From CAZPUS01 sp964589825 (lineage in GTDB: Bacteria > Fibrobacterota > Chitinivibrionia > Chitinivibrionales > WJKA01), in NCBI GenBank assembly GCA_964589825.1, contig CAZPUS010000010.1, positions 1-64,000 on the forward strand: a DNA stretch of 64,000 nt. Reading direction: 5' to 3'. Made by a program: the position numbers and the translations under genes. This document shows positions 27,572 to 37,825 of the stretch, piece after piece. Numbering within the stretch: position 1 is the first letter of the stretch; each line of letters starts with the position of its first letter. The notes beneath the pieces are model-generated. The model worked only from the letters and a program-made list of their open reading frames with translations. It had not been told where the DNA came from and did not search any database.

Positions 27572-27805
27572 TTATTGCGAATCTTCTCCTTTGTCCGAAT
27601 CAGTCTCCTCAGGCCTGGAAAATCCTGCTTCACCCGCGTTTTCATACTCCTCTTTTTTCTGCACCAGTTGCGTTACCAGCGCCTGTATTGCCGTGCTTTT
27701 TTTTTGCAGTATACTTATTCTGCTCCATATAAAGACCAGAATAACGGTAAAGAATACCATATTGACCAGCCAGGCGATTTTCACATAAGCGACAGAACTT
27801 TCCAT
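27572..27805 (-). CDS. Small single-pass membrane protein
   Basis: A 77-residue protein with one hydrophobic helix (about 8-28), a short coiled-coil stretch (ISILQKKSTAIQALVTQLVQKKEEY) and an acidic tail. No family is recognised. The ribosome site is weak. It is divergent from larC across a 289-nt region that shows no clear element. Confidence 0.55.
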   Translation of the reverse strand: MESSVAYVKIAWLVNMVFFTVILVFIWSRISILQKKSTAIQALVTQLVQKKEEYENAGEAGFSRPEETDSDKGEDSQ

Positions 27806-28094
27806 GTGTTAAGGTCCACGGTAACGATATTGTAAGAATAAATAGAGACGTACGAACGAAATAATCATATAAGGCACATATAATACCGGCGTATGCATAC
27901 AATATAGTTAGCGTACCGCAGCGTATACAAATCGGGGGAATCGAGATTATGTATTTTTTTCGCATCTTAGTAGACGCGCGGTGTGCGCATACCTGTTTTT
28001 TCCGGGATCTGCATAACAAAACAAAACCGCAAGCTTCCCCTTATACTTAGAGCCATACGAATATATATGGCATTACAAAGGAGCCCTGGCAACA

Positions 28095-29300
28095 ATGCAT
28101 ACACTTTTTTTTGAATGCAGCAGCGGTGCAAGCGGAGACATGATACTCTCCGCACTTTTCGACATGGGGGTTCCGGCACCCCGGATTGGGGAACAGTTAC
28201 ACAGACTCCCCGTTGGAGAATTCAGTATCGAAGTAAAACCTACATATCGCAACGGTATCCGCTGCAGCAGTCTCCATATCGAATATACCGCGAACCAGCC
28301 CTTTCGACATCTGCATACCATTACCGAGTCTATTCACAACGCCGGCTACAGCAGCTGGGTAACAGAAAACAGCATCGCGGTATTGCGCCGGATTGCAGAG
28401 GCTGAAGCACATGTACACGGTGAACCGATTGAAAAAATCCATTTTCACGAAATCGGGGCGCTGGACACCATTATCGATATAGTGGGAACGTGCCTGTGCC
28501 TGGAGTATCTGGGCTGCCCTGATATTCTGTTTTCCACACTGACCACAGGACACGGAACTATAAAGACGGCACACGGTACTATCCCCGTACCCGCTCCCGC
28601 CACAGTAGAAATCGCCCGTGGGTTTTGCATGAAACGCCTTGATGTTGAAGACGAACTACTCACTCCAACAGGATGTGCGCTTTTAACCACGCTGGGGACA
28701 CAGAGTGAAACCACGAGTACGGCACTGATGCGTACGTTTGGCTACGGATGCGGTACAAAACAGTTTCCGCATCATCCAAATGTACTGCGCGTTATCGAGT
28801 TGCAGGAGAGCGCCGGCCACACACAAAGTGGTGGACTGCAGCGTGTGTGTATGCTCGAAACGGATATCGATCATATCTCGGGTGAAGATATGGGCTTCGC
28901 GACACGGATGTGTCGTGAAAACGGTGCTCTCGATGTTGTCTGGTCTCCGATCTATATGAAAAAAGGACGACCCGGTTATCGACTTTGTGTTCTCTGTGCG
29001 CCGCATCTGGCCCGATCCCTTACCGAGACCATCATTGCGCATACGCACACACTGGGGGTCCGTCAACACGATTTGGCGCGCCGATGCGCCGAGCGAGAAC
29101 CCGGCACTGCCGTCTTTCCCGCGCAGAGTATGTTCCCAAATGAAAAAGTTGCCACAAAAAGCTGCCGATACCACAATATTCATTTTTCCAAACCCGAATA
29201 CGAATCGCTCGCCGAGATCGCGAAAAAGTATTCAGTACCTCTTGCACAGGTACGGTCTGCATTCAACGAGTCATGCGCCGACATGGATTTTCATAAATAA
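28095..29300 (+). CDS. larC: Nickel-pincer cofactor biosynthesis protein LarC
   Basis: A 401-residue LarC (TIGR00299 family), the CTP-dependent enzyme that inserts nickel into the pyridinium dithiocarboxylate cofactor of lactate racemase and relatives. It opens with ECSSGASGDMILSALFD and contains EKIHFHEIGALDTIIDIVG, both hallmarks. An AAGGAG site precedes the ATG. In some lactobacilli larC is split by a programmed frameshift; here it is one continuous frame. No larA, larB or larE is in the window, so the target enzyme is unknown. Confidence 0.93.
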   Translation: MHTLFFECSSGASGDMILSALFDMGVPAPRIGEQLHRLPVGEFSIEVKPTYRNGIRCSSLHIEYTANQPFRHLHTITESIHNAGYSSWVTENSIAVLRRIAEAEAHVHGEPIEKIHFHEIGALDTIIDIVGTCLCLEYLGCPDILFSTLTTGHGTIKTAHGTIPVPAPATVEIARGFCMKRLDVEDELLTPTGCALLTTLGTQSETTSTALMRTFGYGCGTKQFPHHPNVLRVIELQESAGHTQSGGLQRVCMLETDIDHISGEDMGFATRMCRENGALDVVWSPIYMKKGRPGYRLCVLCAPHLARSLTETIIAHTHTLGVRQHDLARRCAEREPGTAVFPAQSMFPNEKVATKSCRYHNIHFSKPEYESLAEIAKKYSVPLAQVRSAFNESCADMDFHK

Positions 29301-29307
29301 GGATACC

Positions 29308-32300
29308 ATGCAGATGCACCATGTATCTATCACAACATGCCTGATCGCACTGTGTCTCACCCTGTTGAGTTTTCAATCCGAATCTCTCGCGGGCTTCACG
29401 ATTGTCCAAAAGGAGCAACACCGGATAGTCATGCAGTGGCATCTGGACAGGTACACGGTCGACACCGCTTCTCACGGCGCAACGGCACACTCTTTTATAC
29501 AGACATCTGATTGTGATATCCTCATGCAAACCAGCAACGGTACAGTGCTCCCGGCTCGAAGTATTGCGCTCGGTATCGCAGATGAGGGTGCCCTTCGAAT
29601 CTCACTTCGAGCGGACCGAATTCATACCAGAACGCTAAAGTACCCACCGGAGCGCACCCAGGATGCGGAAACCGGTCACACGAGCGAGTCGGTAGAAGAA
29701 GCCGGTCGCGCCATCGCCTCAGGCTCGTCACAATGGCACAGCGGAATTGAATACAGTCGTATTCGCGGACAACGCATCGCCAAATTCGCGCTTCAGCCGT
29801 TTCGCCATCTCCCCGGCACACAACGGCTTATGGTACTGAAACATGCGACCGTAACAATTACTCTGCCACGGGCCGCTTCCCGGACACCGGGCAATGCCAC
29901 TCGCTACCCTGCATCCGTCGAACGTCTTTTAAAGGGACTGCTGCTCAACTATACCGAGGCCCGACAATGGCGCAACGATCCTGCACCATCACTTGCCAAA
30001 CGGACGGCACGCCACTCTCTGCCGGTTAAGGATATGATCACTTTTACTGTCGGCGACGGTAATTCAGGCTATCGCGAAACCACGACCGAAGAAAACGGCA
30101 TCTATAAATTCGACCACGCATTTATCCGCTCCTTCTACCCCGACAATGTGGTCCACATGGATCGTGTCGCTTTATATGCCGCGCGCAGAGGCGAAATGGA
30201 CAGGCACGCTCCCGCCCCCGACAGCATCCCTTCTCACAGTATACAGATCCCGTTGTATCCGTACGATGCGGACGGCGACAACATTCTTGACACCGAGGAC
30301 TTTTTTCTGGCATATTGTTCCGGTGCATCGGGGTGGTACTACAACGAATCGGACTCTGTTTTTATGTTTGAGCTCGACCGTTACAATAACGCCCGTACTT
30401 ACTGGCTCGGTATCGACATTAGCTCCGATCCGGCACGGATTCGCACCAAATCGGCACTTGATCCTTTTACCGGTGCCCGTACCGTCAGCTCCACCCCGCA
30501 TTATACAATGCTGAAAAAGAGTGTTTCACTGCCAAGCCGCCGGTCATTTGGAAGCGTGGACCGAATCTGGCAATCGATTTCACAAAATGCTACTATGAAC
30601 ATTACGCTTCCCGATATCACTGAAGAAGCAGAAGGAGAGGTGTTTTTATATCCTGATGCATCACATTTCAATATCAGCGCTATGTATGGCGCAGATACCC
30701 TTTCTACGATATCCACTTTAATGCGACCTCCACCGGTTTCATCTCCTGTTTCACCAACCGAATGGTTTCGCATTCCCTTCCTTATGAACGATATCAACAC
30801 CTTGCGGCTTAGAAACCAAAGCGGTAATCCGGCTGAAGTCTATTCGGTTACACTGCAATATAATCGCACGCTGACGATGAAAAGCGACACACAATTCTCT
30901 TTTTTCTCAGTACCCGAATCACGCATTGTCAGGTACAGCCTCGACATATCCGGCCACGACGTGGATTCGCTTCTTCTCTTTAAAATCGATAACTCTCAAC
31001 AGCACACTACACTATTGGACAGCTCCTCGCTGCAGTATACAGAATCAACAGTAAGCTGGTATGACAGCGGTGGTCAAGGCATTCGCTATATCGCGCTTAA
31101 AAAAGGAGCCTGTCGCACCCCACGTGCCGGGACCCATATCGCCCGCCTGCAGGACAGCACCCTTGCTGTATCACACGATGAATATATCATCCGCAACCTT
31201 CGCACGAACACCCACCAGAGCGATTACTGTATCATAACCCATCGTCGCTTTCTTTCTGCAGCGACCAGACTCGCACATCATAAAAAAACATCGGCTAAAT
31301 TCTCAAACCCTTGTGTTGTCATGACGGGGGACATCTATCGCCAATTCTCCGGCGGTAATATCTATCCCGCTGCGATACGAAATTTTCTCTCATGGGCGGT
31401 GCATCACTGGGCTGTACAACCCGAGTACGTGCTTTTATTGGGAAACGGCAATTACGATCCAAAACAGACCATGTCAAATGAAAAGACCTTCATACCAGCA
31501 TATCACTATCATGGAAGATGCAGTGACAATTTTTTCGCATGTGTCAACAAGGGTGAAACCCACAACAGCTCACCCGATCTTTTTCTGGGCCGTATTACAT
31601 GTAGCAACGCCGAAGAGGCGATGAATGCCGTCAATAAAATAACTCAGCTGGAAAACCCCGATTCTCTTCAAACTGTATCTGCACAGGCTTGGAGGAACAA
31701 TGCGCTCCTGGTTGCTGACGATGATATGCAGAGTACCAGCATTGATCACACGTCCCCTGCGCATTATCTAAGCTCAGAACGACTTGGTCAACAGTTTTAC
31801 AAACAGCATCCCTGGATTAATCTCAGCAAGGCCTATCTGTTCGAATATCCATGGAATGACATAATGGAAAAGCCGGATGCCGGACAGGCTATTATTAATG
31901 CCTTTAACAGAGGCGTTGCATATGTCAACTATTTCGGGCACGGTGGTCCGACTATGTGGTCCGATGAACACGTGCTGACCACCCTTGATCTCAATAGACT
32001 CAACAACAAAGGGAAATATCCGCTTGTGACATCATTTTCATGCAAGGTCGGATTGTTTGATAAACCTGACCACGAATCCCTTACCGGCGCACTTGTTAAC
32101 CTGGCGGATGCGGGGGCGGGAGTGGGAATTGCCTCGGCCCGTGATGCCTATGCAAGCTCCAATGAAGATCTCAGTCTCCTTTTTTATTCCGCACTTTTCG
32201 ACACCTCAGGCAACTATAGTGCTGGTGCGGCATACAGCCATGCAGTTGAAAAGAAAATATCGAGCCTTAATACAGAAACGTACATTTACTTTGGCGATCC

Positions 32301-33486
32301 GTCTTTATCGTTCACGTCGTATTCCTACTCAGCAGATCTCGAATTTACCAATGCCGACGGCAATCGCATCACTTTGGATACGGTACGTGCACTCCAGAGA
32401 TTTTCTGTGAGGGGTCGTATCCGCCCTCGCAACACTTCTACCGAGTCCTTTGATGGTTCACAATCACCATCCTATATTCAGGTGCGGATTTCCAACCCGC
32501 CCCGAACCGCCGGCAGAAAAGATGGTGGGACAAATCAGAGTATTCGTTACACACTCCCCGGTCAGGCGGTTTTTTCCGCACAGACCGAAATACATAACGA
32601 CTCCTTCTCCATTCCTGTTTCCATCCCTAAAAACGTGGTCTACGACGTTGCAGGCGCCAAATTGACTGCATTTGCATGGGATGCGCAAAGGGAAACGTAC
32701 GCTGCAGGCTTTCGGGAGGATATCCTGTTTCACGGAACTGCGACCAGTCAGGTAAACGATACTGCAGGACCGACCATTACACTCAGACCGTTATATTATA
32801 ACACCAATCGTAACATGGATGGAGCTCTGGAAGATAACATAACTGCTTCGCTGCCGTTTCAGCTCGAAGTCACCGTATCCGATCCCAATGGAATAGACCT
32901 CTCCGGAACAGGTCCCGGAGAAGGCGTACAAATAGAAATTCCGGGTCTGCTCGGCCGTCAGAATATCAACGGCAAACTCCAACTCAGCAATGATGATTAC
33001 AATACCGCCGAAGGTGTAATTGGCTTTGACAAAAACCAGACTGAACCAGGCACCTATGCCCTTAATGCGCACGCAAGCGACCTGCTCGGTAATGCAACAC
33101 ACAAAAGAAGTACCCTCGAAATTGTACCCAATGATACCCTGCGCATTACCAGGGTACTCAATTATCCTAATCCAATGCGCCTTGATGCGACAACCAGATT
33201 TTTCATCTACACGTCGTCTCCATCGACACAATGGGCTGAAACATATAATTATTCTTACTCTATTTCGGTATATACGCTTACGGGGAAACGGGTTTGGCAC
33301 GCCACTCGGGATCGTGTACCAATTGTCTGGGACGGCAAAGACCGATTCGGCAACAAACTCGCTCCCGATGTATATCTTTATAAGGTAAAAGTGACCGACA
33401 AGACCACGTCGCAGATTGAACCTCGTACAAAGGAAAGTACCTTGCATAAACTGGTAATCGTTCCCCCCAAAACTAATTACCCCTGA
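29308..33486 (+). CDS. porU: Type IX secretion sortase-like peptidase (PorU, C25 family)
   Basis: A 1392-residue secreted protein. The start at 29308 is just 7 nt after larC and gives a signal peptide (about 5-28, ending ESLAGF). The N-terminal third is beta-rich. The C25 gingipain-fold catalytic region carries YFGHGG (His about 878) and SFSCKVGLFD (Cys about 912); the 34-residue spacing is close to the 33 of P. gingivalis PorU. The end has a FlgD-like Ig domain (VLNYPNPMRLD, then DRFGNKLAPDVYLYKVKV). PorU-type proteins cleave C-terminal domains of T9SS cargo and attach them to the surface. It is somewhat longer than P. gingivalis PorU. A secreted gingipain-like protease is the alternative. 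Confidence 0.85.
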   Translation: MQMHHVSITTCLIALCLTLLSFQSESLAGFTIVQKEQHRIVMQWHLDRYTVDTASHGATAHSFIQTSDCDILMQTSNGTVLPARSIALGIADEGALRISLRADRIHTRTLKYPPERTQDAETGHTSESVEEAGRAIASGSSQWHSGIEYSRIRGQRIAKFALQPFRHLPGTQRLMVLKHATVTITLPRAASRTPGNATRYPASVERLLKGLLLNYTEARQWRNDPAPSLAKRTARHSLPVKDMITFTVGDGNSGYRETTTEENGIYKFDHAFIRSFYPDNVVHMDRVALYAARRGEMDRHAPAPDSIPSHSIQIPLYPYDADGDNILDTEDFFLAYCSGASGWYYNESDSVFMFELDRYNNARTYWLGIDISSDPARIRTKSALDPFTGARTVSSTPHYTMLKKSVSLPSRRSFGSVDRIWQSISQNATMNITLPDITEEAEGEVFLYPDASHFNISAMYGADTLSTISTLMRPPPVSSPVSPTEWFRIPFLMNDINTLRLRNQSGNPAEVYSVTLQYNRTLTMKSDTQFSFFSVPESRIVRYSLDISGHDVDSLLLFKIDNSQQHTTLLDSSSLQYTESTVSWYDSGGQGIRYIALKKGACRTPRAGTHIARLQDSTLAVSHDEYIIRNLRTNTHQSDYCIITHRRFLSAATRLAHHKKTSAKFSNPCVVMTGDIYRQFSGGNIYPAAIRNFLSWAVHHWAVQPEYVLLLGNGNYDPKQTMSNEKTFIPAYHYHGRCSDNFFACVNKGETHNSSPDLFLGRITCSNAEEAMNAVNKITQLENPDSLQTVSAQAWRNNALLVADDDMQSTSIDHTSPAHYLSSERLGQQFYKQHPWINLSKAYLFEYPWNDIMEKPDAGQAIINAFNRGVAYVNYFGHGGPTMWSDEHVLTTLDLNRLNNKGKYPLVTSFSCKVGLFDKPDHESLTGALVNLADAGAGVGIASARDAYASSNEDLSLLFYSALFDTSGNYSAGAAYSHAVEKKISSLNTETYIYFGDPSLSFTSYSYSADLEFTNADGNRITLDTVRALQRFSVRGRIRPRNTSTESFDGSQSPSYIQVRISNPPRTAGRKDGGTNQSIRYTLPGQAVFSAQTEIHNDSFSIPVSIPKNVVYDVAGAKLTAFAWDAQRETYAAGFREDILFHGTATSQVNDTAGPTITLRPLYYNTNRNMDGALEDNITASLPFQLEVTVSDPNGIDLSGTGPGEGVQIEIPGLLGRQNINGKLQLSNDDYNTAEGVIGFDKNQTEPGTYALNAHASDLLGNATHKRSTLEIVPNDTLRITRVLNYPNPMRLDATTRFFIYTSSPSTQWAETYNYSYSISVYTLTGKRVWHATRDRVPIVWDGKDRFGNKLAPDVYLYKVKVTDKTTSQIEPRTKESTLHKLVIVPPKTNYP

Positions 33487-33555
33487 CCTCTCTCTCACTT
33501 CCCCTTCACTACTCCTGACTGTTACGATACGCACCAGGGATACAACACCATTTTT

Positions 33556-34530
33556 TTAGCGCCCTAGCCGTGATGCGAATTTACACACTAAATGATCAAG
33601 CCCTTCTCCTGTTACAGAGGAGATTACCATCCACCCCTGCGGAATCATCGAACGGTCGTCACCGGAGAGCAAATCGGACTTGGTAAGTATATAGAGTAGG
33701 GGCTTTTGTACAAGGGCCTCACTATATTGCGCAAGCTCATTTCGCAGGACCTCAGCATCCCTTAGCGGGTCGACACTGGTACTTTCCACCATTATCGCAA
33801 GTATCCTTGTACGCTCTATATGTTTGAGGAAATTTAGCCCCATTCCTTTGCCTTCGTGTGCATTCTCTACCAGCCCCGGGATATCTGCAATAACGAACCC
33901 TTTACTTTTGGGAGAATGGGCAACGATACCCAAATGAGGCTGCAACGTGGTAAAGGGATAGCCGGCTACTCGCGGATGCGCATTCGATACCGCCGAGATA
34001 AAAGTGGATTTTCCCGCATTAGGACGACCAACAAGCCCCACATCGGCCAGCACTTTAAGCGCAAGCCTGAGCGTACGGGATTCTCCCGGTCTGCCCGGCT
34101 CCGACTCCTCGGGCAGCGGATTGCTGCGGCTGCGAAGCGCTGCATTTCCCCGTCCGCCCCGACCACCCCGGGCTACCGTAATTTGTTCGCTTTCACTGCA
34201 GCAGTCACCGAGCCGTTCTCCGGTCACTTTATCGTATACCAGCGTGCCGGCAGGTACACGGATGATTATATCCTCGCCGTTTTTTCCGTTTTTATTTGCC
34301 CCGCCACCATGACTGCCACGCACGGCCCGGTACTTTCTTTTATAAGAAACATCCCGCAGCGTTGAAATATGAGGATCCGCCTTCACGTAAACCGATCCCC
34401 CATGTCCTCCGCTACCACCGGCGGGTTTCCCCTTTGGTTTGTATTTAAGCCGCTCGTATGCAAAACAGCCGTTTCCACCGCCCCCTGCCTCGACCTCTAT
34501 TGTCGTCTCGTCTATAAAACCGCCCCGCAT
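33556..34530 (-). CDS. obg: GTPase ObgE/CgtA
   Basis: A 324-residue essential ribosome-assembly GTPase: the glycine-rich Obg fold (1-158, with GGGGNGCFAYERLKYKPKG and GGSGGHGG) and a GTPase domain with G1 GRPNAGKST, G3 DIPGL and G4 TKSD. It lacks a long C-terminal OCT domain. FmdB and a LamG remnant lie upstream on the same strand. Usual neighbours rplU/rpmA are absent here. Confidence 0.96.
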   Translation of the reverse strand: MRGGFIDETTIEVEAGGGGNGCFAYERLKYKPKGKPAGGSGGHGGSVYVKADPHISTLRDVSYKRKYRAVRGSHGGGANKNGKNGEDIIIRVPAGTLVYDKVTGERLGDCCSESEQITVARGGRGGRGNAALRSRSNPLPEESEPGRPGESRTLRLALKVLADVGLVGRPNAGKSTFISAVSNAHPRVAGYPFTTLQPHLGIVAHSPKSKGFVIADIPGLVENAHEGKGMGLNFLKHIERTRILAIMVESTSVDPLRDAEVLRNELAQYSEALVQKPLLYILTKSDLLSGDDRSMIPQGWMVISSVTGEGLDHLVCKFASRLGR

Positions 34531-34656
34531 TGTCTTTATCCGGTGTTGATTTATCTAATGGACAGTATTTACCTCTGTTCCTGCCCCATTATGCTCCTGT
34601 GCTGCTATGCGCCTTCCGGTAACTTACTCCATACCACGCATCGTCTATCGAATGCT

Positions 34657-34944
34657 CTAGGTATTTGAAGCGCTCTCTTTTTTGGATGATTTTTCACCTG
34701 ATGAGGATCCTGCCGAACCTGTATTCTTTTCTGCTTTTGCCGCCTTCTTGTAAGAATCCGAACGATAATCCGTAATATAGAAACCGCTCCCCTTGAACAG
34801 TAACCCTCCTCCTCCTGATATAAGCCGTTGAATACGGCCGCCGCATTCTTTGTTTTTACACTCGGTGAGCGGCTGATCATTCATTGACTGAAAAACCTCA
34901 AAAACCTCTCCACATTTGTCACATTTATATTCGTACGTAGGCAT
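34657..34944 (-). CDS. FmdB-family zinc-ribbon protein
   Basis: A 95-residue protein starting MPTYEYKCDKCGEVFEVFQS with the second pair in CKNKECGGRIQR, which together form a zinc ribbon, and a Ser/Lys-rich tail. ATG 34944 has GAGGAG six bases upstream. FmdB proteins are putative regulators of uncertain role. Confidence 0.9.
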   Translation of the reverse strand: MPTYEYKCDKCGEVFEVFQSMNDQPLTECKNKECGGRIQRLISGGGGLLFKGSGFYITDYRSDSYKKAAKAEKNTGSAGSSSGEKSSKKESASNT

Positions 34945-34979
34945 ACGCAACTCCTCTGCTTCTCAACAACGATAATTAT

Positions 34980-35336
34980 TCACGAGATTGTAATCCCGAA
35001 TTTTCGGAAAAAATAATTTATGCCTGTATCATTCCTGACAATGCAGTGCGAGTAAGAAAAACCCTCTTTTAAAAACGCATGGCTTCCCGGGCTAAAAAAC
35101 AAAAACTCCCCCGATGTCAAGCCGAGGGAGTTTTTGCTCACATCACTTACACAACAAATGAGTATCCGCGAATCGACAGACTCGATTACCGCATGCAAGC
35201 CATTGCTTACATCTTTCAACGTATCCTGATTTTCATCATCAAAACTCCAGTTCGCAACCGATGAAGTGTCGACTGCCGCATAGAGCATGCGAGTAATTAC
35301 CATTACCAAAATGGTTGCTGCGTGTGCCACACTCAT
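34980..35336 (-). pseudogene. Truncated LamG-like secreted protein ORF crossed by a terminator
   Basis: A 118-codon frame that begins with a signal peptide (to about residue 22) and VANWSFDDENQDTLKDVSNGLHAVI, the typical opening of a LamG/concanavalin-like lectin domain. It then loses similarity and reads straight through a strong rho-independent terminator (codons 67-80). A complete LamG domain needs about 150-200 residues, so this is probably a remnant, or a short transcript with only the first ~65 codons expressed. Confidence 0.4.
35094..35135 (-). terminator. Rho-independent terminator inside the LamG-like ORF
   Basis: A 10-bp stem (AAAAACTCCC 35101-35110 with GGGAGTTTTT 35126-35135), 15-nt loop, followed on the minus strand by GTTTTTT. 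It would end transcripts that start between 35140 and 35480, giving an RNA of a few hundred bases. Confidence 0.8.
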
Positions 35337-35496
35337 ACCTACAGCCCCAATTTTTTAAATGTATGGATAGGGTTAGACTATTCTATTATGGAAAACGCTT
35401 AATTTGGGTTTTAGCATTATTTTTTAGCAACCCATACGATAGCCGGGGGGCCATAATACAAAACACGTATACTATATTATATGAGTGAGTAATACT

Positions 35497-36579
35497 ATGA
35501 AAGTGCCCGGTCTTTGCTTTATCAGAACAGCTGCAAGAAAATCGATACGCCTGCTGGCTATTTTCTTGCCCTCGTATCGATTACACGCCCGTAACCGTCG
35601 TGTGGTATGCTGCGTTCACGGAGGGCTGGGAGACAGACTCATGGCATTGCCCGCGCTTCGACATATAAATACACGTTTTTACGACTACCGCGTATCTGTG
35701 TGGTTTACAGGTGGCTCCCTGCCTGGAATCTGCGATGAATTCGATTCTGTTTTCACATGCCGTACACTTCGTTCCAGATTCTCGCTCCTGCTGATGTGTT
35801 TGACAAAACCGGATGTTGTTTTTGTGAACTCGACCGGAATATTCAGCATCTTTCTCGAGCTATGCGCACTGCTTTCACGTGCGTCGATACGAATCGGTCC
35901 CGAAACCAATGACGTAAGAGCGAAACGGTTGTACACCCATCCTTACAAATGCGACCTCCGGTCTCATATTACGGCCATCAACGTACACGCGGTAGATACC
36001 ACATGCAGTAAGGCACGCTACGGGTATCATCTGAACACGTTCGATACCGACAAAGAGAGCACTCCTGCTCACGCCCCACGTATAGGCATTCATCCCGGAT
36101 CGCACAAACACTATGCATACAAGCGCTGGCCCTTTGTCAATTATGTGCAACTTTTAACCCGGATTAACTCCCTGTATACCACAGAAGTACTATGCTTTTT
36201 CGGTCCCGATGAAAAAGACCTTTTTGTCCGAGCCCGGAGAGAGTGCCACCATGCATCTTTGCTATACGTACACCAACTGCCCCGGTTGTTCTCATCGATC
36301 GCCCGACTGAATCTTCTCATTACCAACGACACGGCCTACGGTCATGTCGCCGCTGCACTCGACATACCGGTGATTTCTATTTTCGGACCAACCGATCCTC
36401 ATGTTTGCGCCCCTGTATACCGCACAGGCAGGGGAGAAGTGATTACCGCCGGCAGCGCGTGCAGCCCATGCCATCAGCGCAGCGCCGGTTGCACTACACC
36501 TGTGTGCCTTTCTTCCATATCAGTAGACCGGGTACTTTCCAGTGTAAAACGCATTATCGATTTGCCCTCACGTCAATAA
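35497..36579 (+). CDS. Family 9 glycosyltransferase (heptosyltransferase-like)
   Basis: A 360-residue GT-B transferase of the ADP-heptose:LPS heptosyltransferase family. It has the N-terminal GGLGDRLMALPALRHI loop, GIHPGSHKHYAYKRWP at the start of the second domain, and LITNDTAYGHVAAALDIPVISIFGPTDP, which binds the nucleotide sugar. It probably builds the LPS core. ATG 35497 follows a weak GAGTGAG; a GTG at 35485 is in frame. Its end overlaps the convergent transaldolase gene by 26 nt. Confidence 0.9.
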   Translation: MKVPGLCFIRTAARKSIRLLAIFLPSYRLHARNRRVVCCVHGGLGDRLMALPALRHINTRFYDYRVSVWFTGGSLPGICDEFDSVFTCRTLRSRFSLLLMCLTKPDVVFVNSTGIFSIFLELCALLSRASIRIGPETNDVRAKRLYTHPYKCDLRSHITAINVHAVDTTCSKARYGYHLNTFDTDKESTPAHAPRIGIHPGSHKHYAYKRWPFVNYVQLLTRINSLYTTEVLCFFGPDEKDLFVRARRECHHASLLYVHQLPRLFSSIARLNLLITNDTAYGHVAAALDIPVISIFGPTDPHVCAPVYRTGRGEVITAGSACSPCHQRSAGCTTPVCLSSISVDRVLSSVKRIIDLPSRQ

Positions 36580-37807
36580 CCTTCTGTATTCTCATATCCA
36601 TTGCCTGCTGGTCGGTGGCAAAAGCTGAAAGTGCCGCCGCATTCAACAACGAATCGAGTGCACAACTGCCTTCCGCAATACGATGGCTCCATTTTTCGTG
36701 AACAGGGATTTTTCCATCGCCGGAGAGCACATCCCGCTCCTCTGTGGTAAAATCGGGGAATAAATCAGCGCATCCGAATTCGTTGGTTCTGACAAGAAGA
36801 TCCTCACAATACGGGGGTGGAAAATGAACAAGACTCTGTACCAACTTCTGCTCATTTTCAGAAATTTCCCATAATGTATCTGATCGTAACGCTTCGTGTT
36901 CGACTGTGGGAAAAAAGGATACCGGAAATTCACGATCTGAAAAATGCGAGATCACATCGGGTCTATAGTCTGCTTCAGCCTGGGAGGCAACATCGGGAGG
37001 CATTGTAAACACATCGATTCCGGCAAGCGCAGGCACCTGTGCACCATTTCTCAGACTTGCCGCAATCTGTAGTGCTTGTTTGCCGTGTGCCGCGAGTTTC
37101 TGCTGCGCCTTTTGACTGGCGACCGTGGCACGTTCTCCGGTATTTGTCCCTTCACCGAGCCGGTTTTGCACAATATACGAATTGATCCTTCCTAAGAAGA
37201 CATTTACGTACGTTGGAGAAGCAACGGCAGATGCGATATAATTCTGCCGCGCACTGAATCCAAGTGTCATATTGACCGGGATCCCCTTTTCACGCACGAT
37301 TCGTGTCGCAATGATCCCTTCGGGGGTAAGAGGAATCTTAATTATGAAATGATCGGGAGCTATCTCATGAAAACGACGTGCATACGCCACCGTGGCTTCG
37401 ATGTCCCGCGCAACATCGGTATGCAACTCTACACTTACGGATGCATTAAAATGTCTGGAAAGCTTCAGTCCATGAAGCGCATTCAGGATAAAACCGATCT
37501 CACGAATACGCTCCCGTGAATCCATGGAGCTAAAAAGCGCGACACTCTCTCTGATCGTGTTGTCGTAACGTCCCTTTTGAATTTCTTTGTTCAGGAGTGT
37601 ATTATTTGTGGTGAGTGCAGAAAACCCGTTATTCCACAGCTTGTCCGCGGCCTCGATATCCCCGGTGTCGAGCCATAACCGTGTACCTGTGTTTCGAAGC
37701 GACTCCCAGAAAGGATCGTTATTCCCAGTAAAAGGCTGCTGCTTTTGCGCATTCGCTTTTTCGTGTACGAAATTCGCTATATCGCGATGAAGCGCCTGGT
37801 CGGGCAT
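36554..37807 (-). CDS. tal: Transaldolase
   Basis: A class I aldolase of 417 residues in the non-oxidative pentose phosphate pathway. LWLDTGDIEAADKLWNNGFSALTTNNTLL gives the N-terminal Asp region and FIIKIPLTPEGIIA contains the Schiff-base lysine; VNMTLGFSARQ follows. It is longer than the 310-380-residue transaldolases, with extra C-terminal helices. ATG 37807 has GGGAGGGATT directly before it. It lies 18 nt after the methyltransferase gene. Confidence 0.9.
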   Translation of the reverse strand: MPDQALHRDIANFVHEKANAQKQQPFTGNNDPFWESLRNTGTRLWLDTGDIEAADKLWNNGFSALTTNNTLLNKEIQKGRYDNTIRESVALFSSMDSRERIREIGFILNALHGLKLSRHFNASVSVELHTDVARDIEATVAYARRFHEIAPDHFIIKIPLTPEGIIATRIVREKGIPVNMTLGFSARQNYIASAVASPTYVNVFLGRINSYIVQNRLGEGTNTGERATVASQKAQQKLAAHGKQALQIAASLRNGAQVPALAGIDVFTMPPDVASQAEADYRPDVISHFSDREFPVSFFPTVEHEALRSDTLWEISENEQKLVQSLVHFPPPYCEDLLVRTNEFGCADLFPDFTTEERDVLSGDGKIPVHEKWSHRIAEGSCALDSLLNAAALSAFATDQQAMDMRIQKVIDVRANR

Positions 37808-37825
37808 AATCCCTCCCTCTTCCAA

